NCBI GenBank assembly: GCA_016926765.1
Contig: JAFGNY010000081.1
Span: forward strand, 1-17,659
DNA length: 17,659 nt
Direction: 5' to 3'
Origin: Bacteroidales bacterium
GTDB lineage: Bacteria; Bacteroidota; Bacteroidia; Bacteroidales; FEN-979
A program made the position numbers and the translations under genes. Shown piece after piece: positions 1 to 6,476 of this stretch (position 1 is the stretch's first letter; every line of letters starts with the position of its first letter). Under the pieces are notes generated by a model, which was not told the origin of the DNA, did not search any database, and worked only from the letters and a program-made list of their open reading frames with translations.

Positions 1-491
1 ATCTCGCTGACCTCATCGCCACAGATATAAAGGTTATCTGATTTCCGCAGATGAATCCATTCACTCTTTCCCCATCCGGCAATGCCAAGTCCCGTAACTA
101 GAGGCTTCCCGGGGAAGAACCTCAGCATCGTTTCGATCAGCATCTCCTTCTCTTCGGCCAGATCGAAAGCTTCCACCACCACATTACACGACGAAAATAT
201 GGCCGGGATAGTATCTGCTGTCAGCTTCATTTCCAGCGATTCCACCATAACAGAGGGATTTATTCTGTGGATATTCTCCTTCAACGCTGCACTCTTTTTC
301 TCTCCTATCTGATCCCTGAAAAAATACTGACGGTTCAGATTGCTTTCACTCACGCTATCAAAATCGGCGATGATGAGTCTTCCAACTCCAACCCGCGCCA
401 AAGCAATTGCACAGTTCGAACCCAGCCCGCCACAGCCGGCAATGCCGACGGTTTTGGTGGAAAGAGCGGATTGAAGTTGGTCGGTGGTCAT
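1..491 (-). CDS. thiF: ThiF/MoeB/HesA-family adenylyltransferase, N-terminal part (runs off window)
   Basis: This is the first 163 codons of a minus-strand gene whose 3' end lies beyond position 1. Read from the ATG at 491 it shows the E1-like nucleotide-binding loop GCGGLGS (residues 19-25), the acidic DFD at 43-45, and SNLNRQ (50-55), whose Asn and Arg belong to the ATP site of ThiF and MoeB. The family adenylates the C-terminal Gly-Gly of a small sulfur carrier (ThiS or MoaD) so that it can receive sulfur. The spacing and the late CGDEVSE stretch remind me of the short ThiF-like subfamily rather than full-length MoeB, but that assignment is from memory. It is divergent from the AOR gene and shares the inverted repeat at 544-567. 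A role in MoaD activation for the pterin cofactor is plausible; thiamine synthesis is the alternative. Family call strong, substrate call weak. Confidence 0.82.
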   Translation of the reverse strand, partial: MTTDQLQSALSTKTVGIAGCGGLGSNCAIALARVGVGRLIIADFDSVSESNLNRQYFFRDQIGEKKSAALKENIHRINPSVMVESLEMKLTADTIPAIFSSCNVVVEAFDLAEEKEMLIETMLRFFPGKPLVTGLGIAGWGKSEWIHLRKSDNLYICGDEVSE

Positions 492-514
492 CGGTTAGTT
501 CGGGGGTTTTGATA

Positions 515-522
515 CAAAAATA
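515..522 (-). promoter_or_regulatory. Candidate -7 box of the thiF promoter
   Basis: On the minus strand this reads TATTTTTG, a match to the Bacteroidota -7 consensus TAnnTTTG. It would place the transcript start near 508, about 16 nt before the ATG at 491. No clear TTTG -33 box is seen; its expected place (about 542-545) touches the edge of the inverted repeat at 544-567. Confidence 0.45.
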
Positions 523-543
523 GAAAATTTTGGCAGGTACTTC

Positions 544-567
544 CGATATGCGTTAAAAAACATATCG
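544..567. promoter_or_regulatory. 24-bp inverted repeat, candidate ModE-like operator (site 1)
   Basis: Perfect inverted repeat CGATATG, 10-bp spacer, CATATCG, in the divergent gap between thiF and AOR. The same half-sites and spacer recur at 4604-4627 and, with one mismatch, at 6041-6064. The half-site resembles the AT-rich, CG-flanked half-sites of known ModE operators, and a ModE-like gene lies at 6098. Relative to the AOR -7 box at 608-615, the site lies upstream of the expected -33 region, which suits activation. Relative to thiF it abuts the -33 region. Binding by the ModE-like protein is inferred. Confidence 0.72.
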
Positions 568-607
568 AACTTTTTGATATTCTACTTTTTACCCTCCCGA
601 TTTTTCC

Positions 608-615
608 TAATTTTG
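608..615 (+). promoter_or_regulatory. Candidate -7 box of the AOR promoter
   Basis: TAATTTTG matches the Bacteroidota -7 consensus TAnnTTTG and lies 30 nt before the AOR ATG at 646. A T-run near 586-590 sits about where a -33 box would be, but TTTG is not exact. This box also argues against translation starting at 574, which would be upstream of it. Confidence 0.45.
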
Positions 616-645
616 CCTGAAAGAAATCAGATAAAAAATTCATTT

Positions 646-2808
646 ATGAACTTCGAAGAATTCAGGAAATCACACAAACTACTTAAGCAGTACAAGTACA
701 CCTGGGCCCCTATTGACAAGGGATACAACAACCGGACGGTTTATATTAACGTGGACAACTTCGAGGTGAAGGAGAAGCCGGTAAGCCAGGAGATGAAAGA
801 AAAGTTCATCGGAGGCAAAGGCTTCGACCTCCGGCTTTTATGGGATGCCACCAAACCCGATACCAAATGGGACGACCCTGAAAATGAGATTGTGATTTCG
901 GGAGGGCCTTGCTGCGGGATTACCCAATACTCTGGTTCGGGAAAGGCAATTTGTTGTGCCATCAGTCCGCAAACCGATATCATTGTCGACTCCAACGTCG
1001 GTGGTTTCTTTGGCCCCTTCCTGAAATTTTGCGGATTCGATGCATTGGAGCTTCAGGGGAAAGCAAAAGAGGAGATCCTGATTCTTTTCGATGAAGCCCG
1101 TGAAGTCATTGAGTTTTATGAAGCAGCTGATCTTCCTTCCGATAGCCATGTTCTGGCGGAGGAGCTCCATGAAATGCTGGCCGATCCCGAAAATGAAAAA
1201 GACAAATACAACGTATCTGTAGTCTCTTCCGGAACCGCTGCAGAGCACTCCCTGATCGGGATGCTGAATTTTAGTTTCTACGATATCAAGCGTAAGAAGG
1301 TAAGGCTGAAGCAGGCTGGCCGGGGAGGCATCGGTACCGTCTTACGCGACAAGAAGATCAAAGCGGTTGTTGCCCATGTCAAGAACATCGGTGGCAACCG
1401 GAACAACGTGGTCGACCTGGAACCGATCAAAGAGTGCGGCAGGAGGTTCAACACGGAGATGCGCGAGTTGGACGACAAGCAATGCGAGATGAAGAAAAAA
1501 GGGACCGCTCACCTCACCAACATCATGAACGACTACGACCTGTTACCGGTCCATAACTTCAAGTTCGGGAGTCACCCCGATGCCGGGAAGATCCATGGTG
1601 ATGTATGGATGTCCTTCTTTACACAGAATGTTCCCGACGGTTGCTGGGTGGGCTGCAACATGGCTTGCGCCAAAGGTGTCGACAACTACTTGCTTCGATC
1701 AGGCCCTTATGCCGGGGATCGTGTGATCGTTGACGGACCGGAATACGAAACAACCTCTTCGCTTGGTTCAATCGCAGGCATCTTCAATCCCGATTTCACT
1801 ATTGAAGCCAACTTCTACTGCGATACCTATGGCATCTGCACCATCACCTGGGGCACGATCCTGGGATTCGTCATGGAATGTTTTGAAAACGGTATCCTGA
1901 ACGAGGAACGCACCGGTGGACTGAAACTCAATTTTGGAAATGCCGATATAGCCATGGAACTGCTGCACCAGGTTTCAAAGGGTGAAGGCTTTGGACTGAT
2001 TGCCGGTCAGGGAGTACGCAAGATGAAAAAAATCTTTGCCGAGAAGGGTTGGGGCGATCCTCAGTTTATGCAGGATATCGGCATGGAAAACAAAGGGTTG
2101 GAATACTCGCAGTATGTCTCAAAGGAGTCACTTGCCCAGCAGGGCGGCTATGCCATGACCAACAAAGGGCCTCAGCATGATGAAGCCTGGCTGATCTTTA
2201 TGGATATGGTCAACAACCAGATCCCTACCTTCGAAAAAAAGGCAGAGGCACTTCACTATTTCCCCATGTTCCGTACCTGGTTCGGTCTGGCAGGATTCTG
2301 TAAACTTCCGTGGAATGATGTGGAACCCGAGAACAATGCACAGACAGAGGAACCGGCCAAAGTGCCTGAACACGTAGACAACTATGTGACGATCTACAAT
2401 GCCGTGACCGGCTCAACAATTGATAAGAAAGAATTGGTACGGCAATCGGAACGGGTCTACAATTTCCAGCGGATCTTCAGTATCCGTCGCGGCTATGGGT
2501 TGCGGAAACACGATGCCCAGCCTTACCGTGCTGCCGGTCCGGTGACCGTGGAAGAGTACGAATCACGTGCAGAACGGTATGATAAGCAACTGACCGAAAT
2601 CCTCCATTACGATCCTGCCGGAAAATCGACGGAAGAAAAAATGGCGGTCCTGAGAAAACACCGTGAAGAACAGTATGAGAAATTGCTGGATGCCGTTTAC
2701 GAACGTCGTGGCTGGACTAAAAACGGCGTGCCAAAGATCGAATTTCTGAAAGAGATCGGCATGGATCTTCCTGAACTGATCGAAGTAGTGGCGCCGTTGC
2801 AGGACTAA
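646..2808 (+). CDS. aor: Aldehyde:ferredoxin oxidoreductase (tungsten/molybdenum bis-pterin enzyme)
   Basis: A 720-residue AOR-family protein, cytoplasmic. The family oxidises aldehydes to acids with reduction of ferredoxin (or the reverse), using a tungsten or molybdenum bis-pterin and one 4Fe-4S cluster. Visible landmarks are GGKGFD (56-61), the ISGGPCCG region, the glycine-rich GRGGIGTV (from 225), and candidate cluster cysteines C333, C337, C341 and C552 (in GFCKLPW). The first three form CX3CX3C, while characterised AORs have CX2CX3C. The open frame extends to 574, but those 24 extra residues are hydrophobic, unlike the family, and lie upstream of the -7 box, so the ATG at 646 is chosen. 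It is much longer than the roughly 605-residue Pyrococcus AOR and nearer the 700-residue YdhV size. It stands alone after thiF and has no adjacent ferredoxin-like subunit. The substrate and the metal are not shown by sequence; the Wtp transporter nearby favours tungsten. Confidence 0.9.
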   Translation: MNFEEFRKSHKLLKQYKYTWAPIDKGYNNRTVYINVDNFEVKEKPVSQEMKEKFIGGKGFDLRLLWDATKPDTKWDDPENEIVISGGPCCGITQYSGSGKAICCAISPQTDIIVDSNVGGFFGPFLKFCGFDALELQGKAKEEILILFDEAREVIEFYEAADLPSDSHVLAEELHEMLADPENEKDKYNVSVVSSGTAAEHSLIGMLNFSFYDIKRKKVRLKQAGRGGIGTVLRDKKIKAVVAHVKNIGGNRNNVVDLEPIKECGRRFNTEMRELDDKQCEMKKKGTAHLTNIMNDYDLLPVHNFKFGSHPDAGKIHGDVWMSFFTQNVPDGCWVGCNMACAKGVDNYLLRSGPYAGDRVIVDGPEYETTSSLGSIAGIFNPDFTIEANFYCDTYGICTITWGTILGFVMECFENGILNEERTGGLKLNFGNADIAMELLHQVSKGEGFGLIAGQGVRKMKKIFAEKGWGDPQFMQDIGMENKGLEYSQYVSKESLAQQGGYAMTNKGPQHDEAWLIFMDMVNNQIPTFEKKAEALHYFPMFRTWFGLAGFCKLPWNDVEPENNAQTEEPAKVPEHVDNYVTIYNAVTGSTIDKKELVRQSERVYNFQRIFSIRRGYGLRKHDAQPYRAAGPVTVEEYESRAERYDKQLTEILHYDPAGKSTEEKMAVLRKHREEQYEKLLDAVYERRGWTKNGVPKIEFLKEIGMDLPELIEVVAPLQD

Positions 2809-2814
2809 CAGGAC

Positions 2815-2867
2815 AACCCCTCCCCTTAAGGGGAGGGAGTAAGTCCCCTTTAGGGGATTTAGGGGTT
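2815..2867. repeat. GC-rich hairpin repeat between convergent genes, possible bidirectional terminator
   Basis: AACCCCT at 2815-2821 pairs with AGGGGTT at 2861-2867. Inside are a perfect 20-bp palindrome at 2818-2837 centred on CCTTAAGG, and a second small hairpin CCCC-TTTA-GGGG at 2845-2856. The element lies in the 93-bp gap between the ends of AOR and the P5C dehydrogenase, where a terminator serving both strands would sit, but no clear U-tract follows. A related CCCTAAAGGGG hairpin occurs at 16447-16482, so it is more likely a dispersed repeat family that may also terminate transcription. Confidence 0.6.
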
Positions 2868-2901
2868 GCATTCGTATACCGTACTTCGTCATTCGTACTT
2901 C

Positions 2902-4542
2902 TCAATGGCATGTATCCGCTTTCATGAAGGGATAGGTAAATTCTCTTGCAGGGATCAGGGTTTCCTTGATGGTGCGTGGATTGGTCCACCGCAGAAGGTT
3001 CAGATAACTGCCCGATTTGTCGTTGGTCCCTGAAGCCCTTGCTCCCCCGAAAGGCTGCTGCCCTACAACAGCTCCTGTTGGCTTGTCGTTGAAATAGATG
3101 TTTCCTGCTGCATAGCGAAGAATGCGGCAAGCCTGATTCAGGGCCTGGCGGTCGCTGGAAAAAACGGAACCCGTCAATCCATAGGGTGAGGTTTGATCAC
3201 AAAGATTCAATGCCTGCTCGAAATCATGGTCCTTGTAAACATAGACCGTGAGTACCGGACCAAAAATCTCCTCCTCCATCGTCCTGAAATGAGGATTGGT
3301 CGTCAGGATTATTGTCGGCTCGATGAAGTAACCAATGGACTTATCACCGGTACCTCCGAAGATTATGTTGGCATCGGGTGATTTTTTGGCAAAGTCGATG
3401 TACTCCATGATGTTGTCAAATGAACTCTCATCGATCACAGCGTTCATAAAATGATGGAACTCCCTGACAGGTCCAACGGTGATTCGCGAGATCATCTCCC
3501 CTACACGGTTGTGAATATCCTTCCATAGTGATTCGGGAATATAGGCCCGGGAAGCCGCAGAACATTTCTGTCCCTGGTACTCAAATGCGCCACGAACCAT
3601 GGCAACGGCCACCTCCTGTGGGTCTGCCGATGGATGAACAAAAATGAAGTCCTTTCCTCCGGTTTCGCCGACAATCCGTGGATAAGATTTAAAGTTGGCA
3701 ATGTTGCCTGCAACTTGTTTCCAAACCTGATTGAATGTCGATGTGGAACCAGTGAAATGAATGCCGGTCATGTCGGGGTGAGCCAGTACCTGACGTCCGA
3801 TTATGCTGCCCGGTCCCGGTATGAAATTGATCACGCCGTCGGGCAGGCCAGCTTCACGAAACACTTTCATCAGATTGTAGTTTGACAGGAGCGAAGTTGT
3901 AGCCGGTTTCCAGACCACCGTATTGCCCATCACCACGGGAGCCATGTTGAGGTTAGAGGCAATTGCTGTAAAGTTGAAAGGTGTAATGGTAAAAACAAAT
4001 CCCTCCAATGGACGGTATTCAAACCGGTTGATGATGCCGGGAGAGGAGTGTGGCTGCTCTTCATAGATCTCAGAAGTGAACCAGGCATTGAACCGAAGAA
4101 AGTCGATCGTCTCACAGGAGGCATCAATCTCTGCCTGATAGACACTCTTGCTTTGCCCCAGCATGGTAGCGGCATTGATCAAAGGACGGTAAGTGGTTGC
4201 CAGCAGCTCAGCCGCTTTCAGGCTTATGGATACACGTTCGACCCAGGAGATGCTTTCCCACTCCCGGTGCGCTTTTATAGCGGCATCAACGGCCATCTGA
4301 ACTTCTGCCTCACCGGCCAGATGATAAATGGCCAGCTCATGCTGATGATCATGAGGCATGACCACCTTGCCTGTCTTCCCGGTCCTGACCTCTTTACCCC
4401 CTATAATCAAGGGGATCTCTTCCACGTTGGAGCTGATTCTGTCGAGCTCGGCGCTTAATAATTTCCGTTCTCTTGAACCGGGAGAGTAGTTTAACGTTTG
4501 TTCATTGGCCGGACGTTCAAAATAAATTGCAGCATTATTCAT
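2902..4542 (-). CDS. pruA: 1-pyrroline-5-carboxylate dehydrogenase (aldehyde dehydrogenase superfamily)
   Basis: A 546-residue NAD(P)-dependent aldehyde dehydrogenase. It carries the general base glutamate E293 in VGETGGKDF and the nucleophile C327 in GQKCSAASR, the 34-residue separation usual for the superfamily. NFTAIASNLNMAP (cofactor region) and the PFGGARASGTNDKSG stretch near the C terminus match the P5C dehydrogenase (ALDH4) branch, which oxidises glutamate semialdehyde to glutamate in proline breakdown. Length fits that branch. No proline dehydrogenase gene is in the window. It lies 87 nt downstream of the exporter on the same strand, with an inverted repeat operator candidate in that gap, so it appears to have its own controlled promoter. 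A broader aldehyde substrate cannot be excluded by sequence reading, but the P5C assignment is well supported by overall similarity. Confidence 0.88.
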   Translation of the reverse strand: MNNAAIYFERPANEQTLNYSPGSRERKLLSAELDRISSNVEEIPLIIGGKEVRTGKTGKVVMPHDHQHELAIYHLAGEAEVQMAVDAAIKAHREWESISWVERVSISLKAAELLATTYRPLINAATMLGQSKSVYQAEIDASCETIDFLRFNAWFTSEIYEEQPHSSPGIINRFEYRPLEGFVFTITPFNFTAIASNLNMAPVVMGNTVVWKPATTSLLSNYNLMKVFREAGLPDGVINFIPGPGSIIGRQVLAHPDMTGIHFTGSTSTFNQVWKQVAGNIANFKSYPRIVGETGGKDFIFVHPSADPQEVAVAMVRGAFEYQGQKCSAASRAYIPESLWKDIHNRVGEMISRITVGPVREFHHFMNAVIDESSFDNIMEYIDFAKKSPDANIIFGGTGDKSIGYFIEPTIILTTNPHFRTMEEEIFGPVLTVYVYKDHDFEQALNLCDQTSPYGLTGSVFSSDRQALNQACRILRYAAGNIYFNDKPTGAVVGQQPFGGARASGTNDKSGSYLNLLRWTNPRTIKETLIPAREFTYPFMKADTCH

Positions 4543-4585
4543 TGTAGTTCATTTTAATTGTGATCCTTAGGTTGTAATTGATTTG

Positions 4586-4593
4586 TAAAAGTA
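4586..4593 (-). promoter_or_regulatory. Weak candidate -7 box for the P5C dehydrogenase
   Basis: On the minus strand this reads TACTTTTA, one base off TAnnTTTG. It would give a start near 4579 and a leader of about 36 nt. The matching -33 position would fall at about 4613-4616, inside the inverted repeat at 4604-4627, an arrangement typical of repression. Confidence 0.3.
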
Positions 4594-4603
4594 ACGTGAA
4601 TTT

Positions 4604-4627
4604 CGATATGTTCTGTGATGCATATCG
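4604..4627. promoter_or_regulatory. 24-bp inverted repeat, candidate ModE-like operator (site 2)
   Basis: Perfect inverted repeat CGATATG, 10-bp spacer, CATATCG, with half-sites identical to those at 544-567 and an unrelated spacer. It starts 62 nt upstream of the P5C dehydrogenase ATG (4542, minus strand) and ends two bases before the exporter stop codon. Conserved half-sites with diverged spacers are what a protein-binding site looks like. The link to the ModE-like protein is inferred. Confidence 0.72.
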
Positions 4628-4629
4628 CT

Positions 4630-5988
4630 TTACGTTTTTCCTTCACGTTCTCTGATTTTCGATCTTAACAACAGGGAACTGATTGTCAGAAGGAGGGACA
4701 ATCCGGCCATTCCAAGGAATGCAGAGGAAAATCCCGATTCCTTTCCCCATATTGAGGCTGTGATGACCCCGATGATGGCAGCACCACTGAGTTGTCCGAT
4801 GCTGATGAAAATTATCAGGATGCCCTGGGTAGATGCCCGTTCTTCAGGGCCCACTTCGTTCAGCATAATGTAATTCAGCGCTGCACGCATCGATAATCCA
4901 AGACCCAGTAGGGCGCCACCAATATAGAACAGGGAGAGGTTCCCGTTCATCCTGCTTAGAAGGAAGAAGGCTACTGTGGCGACCAGAAGTCCGAAAAGGA
5001 TGATCCACTTCGATCCGAGTTTATCGATAAGTCGTCCGTTAATGGGAGACCCGATAGCAGTAAGCAATACGACAGGCAACAGCATGAAACTTGCCCTGCT
5101 GGGGTCAACATGAAAAGAACTGACTGCCATAGCGGGAAGAAAAACAATAGCCGACTGGAAAATGCCAAGGCCCAGGGCAATAAATCCGACGATCCTGATC
5201 TGCGTTGAATTGAACAACCTGACATTAAACACAGGCGCTTTATTATAGTACTCCACCATCACCATCATCGGTGTCAGTATCAGAACAACCAGAAACAGCG
5301 GCAATATTGGCCAGGAAGTCAGACTGAATAAAAAATGATCGGCATCGATCAGATTGATCCCCAACGTAAAAGCCCCAAGAATGATAGCCATCATGATCAT
5401 CCCGGTGATATCCGGTTTACCGGCTCCCCTCACCGGAGCTGCCGGAACGATGAACACAGTAACGACCATCAGAATGAGAACGATAGGAATATTAATAAGA
5501 AACAGCGTGTTCCAGGTGAAATAGTTCAGAACAAACCCGGCAATAAATGGCCCCATGATAAACGCTAAACCAAAAACCGCCCCGATCAGACCAAGAGCTC
5601 TTCCCCTTTTTTCAACCGGCAATACGTCACCAATCACAGCCGACGCAACCGGGAAAATACCGCTTGCTCCGAATCCCTGGACAGCTCTTCCCGCTAACAA
5701 CCAGGTGATGTTATCTGATAACCCAACAATCAATGAACCGGTTCCGAAGATTCCCAGAGCAACCAGATAGATCCATCTACGGCCAAAGAGATCGGAGAGT
5801 TTTGTCATCATGGAAATACCTATCAAACTGAACAAGACATAGATGGAAAATACCCAGCTCAGGTCTTTTGCATCCACATGGAGGGTCTCTTCAATACTGG
5901 GTATTGCAGGCCCGACAATCGAAATATCAAGCGCCCCGATGAGAACACCAAAGAAAAGTAACAGCAGCAAACCGGTCTCTTTTTTCAT
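4630..5988 (-). CDS. MFS transporter, drug:H+ antiporter (DHA) type
   Basis: A 452-residue inner-membrane protein made of hydrophobic helices throughout. Early residues LDISIVGPAIPSI, the loop GRRWIYL between helices 2 and 3, GRAVQGFGASG in helix 4, and the helix-5 GP-rich stretch (FIMGPFIAG) match proton-coupled drug exporters of the EmrB/QacA kind. The substrate is unknown. The frame opens at a GTG at 5991 directly before ATG at 5988; the ATG is preferred. It is divergent from the ModE-like gene, with a well-matched -7 box at 6004-6011 and an operator-like repeat at 6041-6064 between them. This position suggests control by the same regulator. Export of a metal oxyanion or a toxic aldehyde would fit the context, but nothing in the sequence demonstrates it. 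Confidence 0.85.
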   Translation of the reverse strand: MKKETGLLLLLFFGVLIGALDISIVGPAIPSIEETLHVDAKDLSWVFSIYVLFSLIGISMMTKLSDLFGRRWIYLVALGIFGTGSLIVGLSDNITWLLAGRAVQGFGASGIFPVASAVIGDVLPVEKRGRALGLIGAVFGLAFIMGPFIAGFVLNYFTWNTLFLINIPIVLILMVVTVFIVPAAPVRGAGKPDITGMIMMAIILGAFTLGINLIDADHFLFSLTSWPILPLFLVVLILTPMMVMVEYYNKAPVFNVRLFNSTQIRIVGFIALGLGIFQSAIVFLPAMAVSSFHVDPSRASFMLLPVVLLTAIGSPINGRLIDKLGSKWIILFGLLVATVAFFLLSRMNGNLSLFYIGGALLGLGLSMRAALNYIMLNEVGPEERASTQGILIIFISIGQLSGAAIIGVITASIWGKESGFSSAFLGMAGLSLLLTISSLLLRSKIREREGKT

Positions 5989-6003
5989 CACTCAAATTTC
6001 CTG

Positions 6004-6011
6004 CAAAGATA
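6004..6011 (-). promoter_or_regulatory. Candidate -7 box of the MFS exporter promoter
   Basis: On the minus strand this reads TATCTTTG, an exact TAnnTTTG match 15 nt before the ATG at 5988. The same octamer serves the divergent modE-like gene at 6074-6081. The expected -33 zone (about 6031-6034) reads TTTA and lies just downstream of the inverted repeat 6041-6064. Confidence 0.5.
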
Positions 6012-6040
6012 AGTCTTTATTTATAATTATTCTAAATAAT

Positions 6041-6064
6041 CGATATGCTTATTTTTGCCTATCG
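6041..6064. promoter_or_regulatory. 24-bp inverted repeat with one mismatch, candidate ModE-like operator (site 3)
   Basis: CGATATG, 10-bp spacer, CCTATCG. It differs from sites 1 and 2 by one base in the right half-site. It lies between the divergent exporter and modE-like genes and would cover the expected -33 zone of the modE-like promoter (-7 box 6074-6081), which suits autorepression and metal-dependent repression of the whole uptake operon. The single mismatch may mean weaker binding than at the AOR site. Confidence 0.68.
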
Positions 6065-6073
6065 CAAATCCAC

Positions 6074-6081
6074 TATCTTTG
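6074..6081 (+). promoter_or_regulatory. Candidate -7 box of the modE-wtp-moa operon promoter
   Basis: TATCTTTG, an exact TAnnTTTG match 16 nt before the ATG at 6098, so the leader would be about 10 nt. TTTG at 6054-6057 is upstream but closer (16 bp) than the usual spacing of about 19-21. That TTTG is inside the inverted repeat 6041-6064. Confidence 0.5.
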
Positions 6082-6097
6082 CTGGAAATTAAGTACC

Positions 6098-6475
6098 ATG
6101 GAAACCAAATTTGAATCTAAGCTGGACAACATACGGCTCCACTACAAAATGTGGATGGAAGATTCTTCCGGATCGGGGATCCTGGGAGACGGGAAATGGC
6201 AGATGCTGAAGCTCATAGAAAAGAAAGGCTCCATGAAAGCTGCCTGTGACGAGTTGGGCTACACCTACCGGCGTACCTGGGGGAATTTAAAGAAGATCGA
6301 AGATTTTTTCGGGTTTCCTCTCCTGGATAAACACCGGGGTGGCGCCGAAGGTGGCACTACTCAGCTTACTCCTGAAGGGAAACGGCTGGTTGCTGCATTC
6401 GATAAATTTCACTCCTCCGTGGATGCAACCATTCAGAAAGGGTTCACTGATTTTATGGATGAACTCAAACGCTGA
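6098..6475 (+). CDS. modE: ModE-like winged-helix regulator (DNA-binding domain only)
   Basis: A 125-residue protein matching the N-terminal DNA-binding domain of ModE, the molybdate/tungstate-responsive regulator. It shows the helix-turn-helix GSMKAACDELGYTYRRTW (44-61), then FPLLDKHRGG and a glycine-rich wing with LTPEGKRLV (90-98). Full ModE adds two Mop/TOBE domains that bind oxyanion; here the protein ends after the dimerisation helix and those are absent. The frame is open back to 5843, but the ATG at 6098 is chosen because it begins at the family N terminus and sits just after the -7 box. Its stop is followed after one base by wtpA, so the two are probably translationally coupled. It is the likely reader of the three CGATATG inverted repeats. 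How a domain without Mop modules senses metal is unclear. Confidence 0.85.
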   Translation: METKFESKLDNIRLHYKMWMEDSSGSGILGDGKWQMLKLIEKKGSMKAACDELGYTYRRTWGNLKKIEDFFGFPLLDKHRGGAEGGTTQLTPEGKRLVAAFDKFHSSVDATIQKGFTDFMDELKR

Positions 6476-6476
6476 G

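Noticed and set aside
574..645. 24-codon N-terminal extension of the AOR frame
   Set aside because: It is hydrophobic, not family-like, and lies upstream of and across the candidate -7 box at 608-615; the ATG at 646 fits the family start.
2868..2901. Short near-repeat of TTCGT/CGTACTTC at the P5C dehydrogenase 3' end
   Set aside because: Too short and degenerate to call; no gene or site is supported in it.
5843..6097. 85-codon upstream extension of the ModE-like frame
   Set aside because: It overlaps the exporter gene and its promoter region on the other strand; family similarity begins at the ATG at 6098.
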